DNA of 64,000 bases from Lederbergia graminis (GTDB lineage: Bacteria; Bacillota; Bacilli; Bacillales; Bacillaceae_C), in the NCBI RefSeq assembly GCF_042655485.1, contig NZ_JBHSMC010000001.1, forward strand, positions 682,001-746,000. The letters are read 5' to 3'. Positions within the stretch are counted from its first letter, which is position 1; each line of letters starts with the position of its first letter. The notes below the pieces were generated by a model. It made no database searches, had not been told where the DNA came from, and saw only the letters and a program-made list of their open reading frames with translations. The position numbers and the translations under genes are program-made. Shown piece by piece: positions 60,700 through 64,000 of the stretch.

Positions 60700-61595
60700 A
60701 CGAAAAGCGGCAGCGACTGTTAATCGACGTAAAAACTTCAGGGCCTTTGACTGAGATAAAGGAAACACGGTAAGCCGCTAGGCGAACCGATGTTGACTTA
60801 TCGGAGGGAGAAGGACAATAAGTTTTCTAGTCGATAGGAGCTGGAGCTAGACAACGAAAAGCGGAGGGCGCCTGACTATCGGCGACAAGCAAATGTTCTG
60901 AGCCATAGAAAGGTGTTTTGTACCTTTCGTTGGCTCAGGTTATTTGACCTCGAGCCGATGGCGCCCGAAGCTAGACAACGAAAAGTGGAAACGCCTGGTC
61001 AGCGACGTACGGATTTCTAAGAGCCCTGACGAGATAAAGGAAACACGGCGAGGAACGAGTCGATGTTGACTTATCGTAGGAAGGGATCTGAAATCCACTA
61101 GTCGCTAGGCGTTGGAACTAGACAAAGAAAAGCGACAGCGACTGTTAATCGACGTAAAAACTTCAGGGCCTTTGACTGAGATAAAGGAAACACGGTAAGC
61201 CGCTAGGCGAACCGATGTTGACTTATCGGAGGGAGAAGGACAAGAAGTTTTCTAGTCGATAGGAGCTGGAGCTAGACAAAGAAAAGTGAAAACGCCTGGT
61301 CAGCGACGTACGGATTTCTAAGAGCCCTGACGAGATAAAGGAAACACGGCGAGGAACGAACCGATGTTGACTTATCGTAGGAAGGGATCTGAAATCCGCT
61401 AGGCGCTAGGCGTTGGAACTAGACAAAGAAAAGCGGAGGGCGCCTGGTCAGCGACGTGGGCATACAGGAGGTAGGTTACGTCGACGTTGTAGCGTATACA
61501 GGATGTACTAATGTAGGCGAAGCGGCAGGATGTCGCAGCTTAAGCCTGCAGAGGACGTGCCGGTTTTAGTCGACGCACCACTCTCTCCAAGATCC
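60700..61595. repeat. Modular long repeat array between ctaF and ctaG
   Basis: Units are joined by a shared CTAGACAA(C/A)GAAAAG seam. Order: A1 (60701-60850), C1 (60851-60980), B1 (60981-61125), A2 (61126-61277), B2 (61278-61428), D (61429-61595). A1 and A2 are nearly identical over ~140 bp (offset 425). B1 and B2 are nearly identical over ~145 bp (offset 301). A and B share an internal core, GATAAAGGAAACACGG then GATGTTGACTTATCG. The GC content is visibly higher than in the flanking genes. It has no ORF, terminal inverted repeats or transposase. Confidence 0.85.
60866..60966. repeat. C module: long nested hairpin within the array
   Basis: GGGCGCC (60866-60872) pairs with GGCGCCC (60960-60966). 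Inside, CTGAGCCA pairs with TGGCTCAG and AAAGGT with ACCTTT around a short loop. The result is a long imperfect cruciform or RNA hairpin. It is absent between A2 and B2, which shows modular insertion or loss. Confidence 0.75.
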
Positions 61596-61611
61596 CAGAA
61601 TGGAAATGAAC

Positions 61612-61654
61612 AAAAAAATATAGGGCCTCCACTAACGGAAGCCCCATACTATTA
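61612..61654 (-). terminator. Terminator after ctaF
   Basis: AGTATGGGGCTTCC and GGAGGCCCTATAT pair around a short loop, followed by T7 on the minus strand, starting at the ctaF stop. It isolates the repeat array and ctaG from the ctaDEF transcript. Confidence 0.85.
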
Positions 61655-61655
61655 A

Positions 61656-61985
61656 TTACCACCAAACAATTGTTAGAAAACCAAGTAGGATGGAAAAGCC
61701 GATTATAGCTCCACCATATAAAAACAATTGTGGTGCTTCATGCCCTTTATTTCCCATGTGCATGAAGTAATATAATTGAAATATAACTTGAACAACTGCT
61801 AGTAGTAGTATTACTGGTACTACAAACCATTTATCAAAGCCTGCATACACTGCACCAAATGCTACTAGCGTTAAGAAGATGGAAATAGCGAAAGAAATTA
61901 CTTGGTGACGCATTTCCTCTGCATTTCTTCTACGACGATATTCATATTCTACATTAGGATTGTTAGAATTTAAGTTGTTTGCCAT
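61656..61985 (-). CDS. ctaF: caa3-type cytochrome c oxidase subunit IV
   Basis: Start-corrected to the ATG at 61985 (MANNLNSNNPNVEYEYRRRR), with GGTGGGAT upstream. The product is 109 aa. A basic, Asn-rich N-terminus is followed by three membrane helices with the family's QLYYFMHMGNKGHE loop and a GFLTIVWW end. It lies 2 bp after ctaE and is part of the terminal oxidase. Confidence 0.94.
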   Translation of the reverse strand: MANNLNSNNPNVEYEYRRRRNAEEMRHQVISFAISIFLTLVAFGAVYAGFDKWFVVPVILLLAVVQVIFQLYYFMHMGNKGHEAPQLFLYGGAIIGFSILLGFLTIVWW

Positions 61986-61987
61986 CT

Positions 61988-62620
61988 TTATCCCACCATC
62001 CCCATTAAATATACTACAGTGAAGATAAATACCCATACAACATCAATAAAGTGCCAATAGATACTAGCTACATAGAACTTTGGAGCATTATATAGGCTTA
62101 ATCCTCTCTTCGCATTTCTTACCATTAGAGCGATAATCCACCCAAGTCCAAACACTACGTGTGCACCGTGGAATCCGACTAACGTATAAAATGCAGAACT
62201 AAAAGCACTTGTTGTAAATCCAAATCCATATTCATGTGTATAATGATAAAACTCATAAATTTCTAATCCAAGGAAGCCCAAGCCTAATAATACAGTAATT
62301 AACAACCAAGCTTGCATCTTTTTGAAATGGTAATTCTTCATATGATATATCGCATACACACTTGTAATGGAACTTGTTAGTAATAGCATTGTCATTAAAA
62401 ATGCTAATGGTAATTCAAATAAATCCTTAGCTAATACATCAGTTGCAGGATTTGGTACTTTATCCTTTAATGCAAGATATGTTGCAAACAAGGAAGCGAA
62501 AAGTACTGTTTCGCCACCTAGAAACAACCAGAATCCTAAAAACTTATTTTTTCCCTCTAATGTTGCTCTTTCGGGTGATTCAGGCCATGTTTTTGGTGTA
62601 TAAGGTTGTTCAACATGCAT
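61988..62620 (-). CDS. ctaE: Cytochrome c oxidase subunit III
   Basis: 210 aa with five or six helices. It starts MHVEQPYTPKTWPESPERATLEGKNKFLGFWLFLGGETVLFASLF, the usual Bacillus CtaE N-terminus. Conserved features include the GLEIYEFYHY glutamate segment, LVGFHGAHVVFGL, and the C-terminal YWHFIDVVWVFIFTVVYL. It overlaps ctaD by one base (TAATG). Confidence 0.97.
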   Translation of the reverse strand: MHVEQPYTPKTWPESPERATLEGKNKFLGFWLFLGGETVLFASLFATYLALKDKVPNPATDVLAKDLFELPLAFLMTMLLLTSSITSVYAIYHMKNYHFKKMQAWLLITVLLGLGFLGLEIYEFYHYTHEYGFGFTTSAFSSAFYTLVGFHGAHVVFGLGWIIALMVRNAKRGLSLYNAPKFYVASIYWHFIDVVWVFIFTVVYLMGMVG

Positions 62621-64000
62621 TATGCCCTTACCCCCTTATCATTATCATTCAATAATTCTTCCTTTGTAATATGGTATCCATGATCATCTTTCAATGATCT
62701 AATTAACATGGAACCAAATGCAATTACAAGTCCAATGATTAGGACTGCAAGCCCCCAAGAATGTTCTTGACGGTAAATTGCTCCAAATGAAGCAATAAAG
62801 AATCCTAATGAAATACATATAGGAAGAATTGAACCGTTAGGCATATGAATATCCCCTACAGGTTCTGCAGCTGTAACTTCTTTTTTCCCTTCCATTTTTT
62901 CAATCCAGTAAGTGTCAATACCACGTACTAGTGGAAGTTGTTTAAAGTTATAGTGCGGTGGTGGTGATGGTAAAGACCATTCTAATGTTCTTCCGTCACC
63001 CCAAGGATCGTTGCCAACTTTTTCATTCTTAACAGAAGTAACAATAATATTATACAGCAATATTAATACCGCAACACCCATTAATAATGCACCAATGGAA
63101 CTGATAAAGTTTCCTGCGTCTAACCCTTGACCAGGTAAGAATGTTGCGACTCTTCGTGGCATCCCCATTAAGCCTAGGAAATGTTGAATAAAGAATGTTA
63201 AATGGAAACCAATTAAGAACAACCAGAAAGTTATTTTTCCAAGTGTTTCATTTAACATAGTTCCAAACATTTTTGGCCAATAGAAATGTGTAGCAGCTAG
63301 AATAGCTAACACTACCCCACCAACAATTACATAGTGGAAATGGGCTACAACGAAATACGTATCATGGAACTGATAATCTGCTGGTGCCATAGCAACCATG
63401 ATACCAGTTACCCCACCCATTACGAATGATGGTATAAATGCAGCTGCATACATCATTGGAGTAGTAAATTTAATACTTCCACCCCATGCAGTAAATAACC
63501 AGTTAAATATCTTAATTCCAGTAGGAACACCAATTGCAAATGAAGCTACAGCGAAGATTGCATTGGCAATACTACCTAGACCGACAGTAAACATATGGTG
63601 AGCCCAAACCATGAAGCCTAGGAAACCGATAAGTACTGTTGCAAAGACCATGGATGAATATCCAAAAAGTCGCTTTCTAGAGAAAGTTGCAAATATCTCA
63701 GAAAAAATACCGAATGTCGGTAAAACTAAGATGTAAACTTCTGGGTGTCCAAAAATCCAGAAGAAGTGTTCCCAAATTATTGTGTTACCACCAGCTACTA
63801 CATTAAAGAAGTTTGCATCAAACATTCTATCAAATGTAAGCATAAATAATGCTACTGTTAGAGGTGGGAATGCAAACAAAATTAGAGTAGAAGCAATAAA
63901 AGTAGTCCAACTAAATAACGGCATCCTCATATATGTCATACCAGGTGCTCTCATGTTAATAATCGTAACTAAGAAGTTGATACCACCCATTAATGTACCG
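62620..64000 (-). CDS. ctaD: Cytochrome c oxidase subunit I (5' end outside window)
   Basis: Catalytic heme a3-CuB subunit of the caa3 oxidase. About 460 C-terminal residues are present. The N-terminal portion lies beyond the right edge. The CuB His and cross-linked Tyr are in WIFGHPEVYILVLP. WAHHMFTVG contributes the other CuB histidines, and HDTYFVVAHFHYVIVGG the heme-ligating histidines. The long C-terminal extension typical of caa3 enzymes is intact. The protein ends ELLNDNDKGVRA. Proton-pathway residues in the missing half cannot be judged. Confidence 0.97.
   Translation of the reverse strand, partial: GTLMGGINFLVTIINMRAPGMTYMRMPLFSWTTFIASTLILFAFPPLTVALFMLTFDRMFDANFFNVVAGGNTIIWEHFFWIFGHPEVYILVLPTFGIFSEIFATFSRKRLFGYSSMVFATVLIGFLGFMVWAHHMFTVGLGSIANAIFAVASFAIGVPTGIKIFNWLFTAWGGSIKFTTPMMYAAAFIPSFVMGGVTGIMVAMAPADYQFHDTYFVVAHFHYVIVGGVVLAILAATHFYWPKMFGTMLNETLGKITFWLFLIGFHLTFFIQHFLGLMGMPRRVATFLPGQGLDAGNFISSIGALLMGVAVLILLYNIIVTSVKNEKVGNDPWGDGRTLEWSLPSPPPHYNFKQLPLVRGIDTYWIEKMEGKKEVTAAEPVGDIHMPNGSILPICISLGFFIASFGAIYRQEHSWGLAVLIIGLVIAFGSMLIRSLKDDHGYHITKEELLNDNDKGVRA

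Noticed and set aside
60700..61595. Insertion sequence or CRISPR array
   Set aside because: There is no ORF or transposase and no terminal inverted repeats, and the units are ~150 bp and joined directly without spacers.

Overview
The window looks like chromosomal DNA from a low-GC, endospore-forming, aerobic member of the Bacillaceae. The evidence is gene content and order: a sporulation block (spoIIGA-sigE-sigG, spoVD, spoVE, rsfA, ylbJ), a bacillithiol gene (bshC), a caa3-type cytochrome oxidase operon, and long collinearity with the B. subtilis ctaD-to-pyrE interval, here read in reverse. An Oceanobacillus/Virgibacillus-like genus is my best guess. The sequence does not prove a genus.

Layout. 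1-2.5 kb: hexuronate catabolism (uxuA, uxuB and a truncated Gfo/Idh/MocA oxidoreductase). 2.5-2.87 kb: a terminator and a 20-21 bp periodic repeat. 2.87-13.3 kb: the pyr operon pyrR-pyrB-pyrC-carA-carB-pyrK-pyrD-pyrF-pyrE, with two PyrR attenuators and no pyrP. 13.3-18.1 kb: rluD-type synthase, lspA, and ileS behind a T-box leader. 18.1-24 kb: divIVA, ylmH, ylmG, sepF, ylmE, ylmC, sigG, sigE, spoIIGA. 24.3-43.1 kb: a YetF-like membrane protein, then the division and cell wall cluster ftsZ, ftsA, sbp, ylxX, ylxW, divIB, murG, spoVE, murD, mraY, murE, spoVD, pbpB, ftsL, rsmH, mraZ. 43.2-59 kb: bshC and the ylb cluster (panE, rsfA, rpmF, ylbN, tmcAL, ylbK, ylbJ, coaD, rsmD, ylbG, ylbF, ylbE, ylbD, a CAP-domain protein), with several less familiar small genes. 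59.2-64 kb: a DUF420 protein, ctaG, a 0.9 kb modular repeat array, then ctaF, ctaE and the 3' part of ctaD.

Most of the window is ordinary core genome. The observation I rate highest is in carA, the glutaminase subunit of the pyrimidine carbamoyl-phosphate synthetase. The catalytic Cys is Gly and the catalytic His is Glu, although the gene is otherwise intact and sits in a normal operon. This predicts an enzyme that uses free ammonia or borrows another glutaminase. Other points worth checking are an lspA with no normal start codon (AUU start or a 1-nt frameshift), a CTG-start candidate for the ylbC-like gene, a C-rich small-RNA candidate between the ylbG and rsmD genes, the modular repeat array inside the cta cluster, and the absence of pyrP, murB, ylmD and ylbL from their usual places.

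Coordinates marked as start-corrected use the Shine-Dalgarno position and the family's usual N-terminus. All family assignments come from motif recognition and memory, not from database searches.
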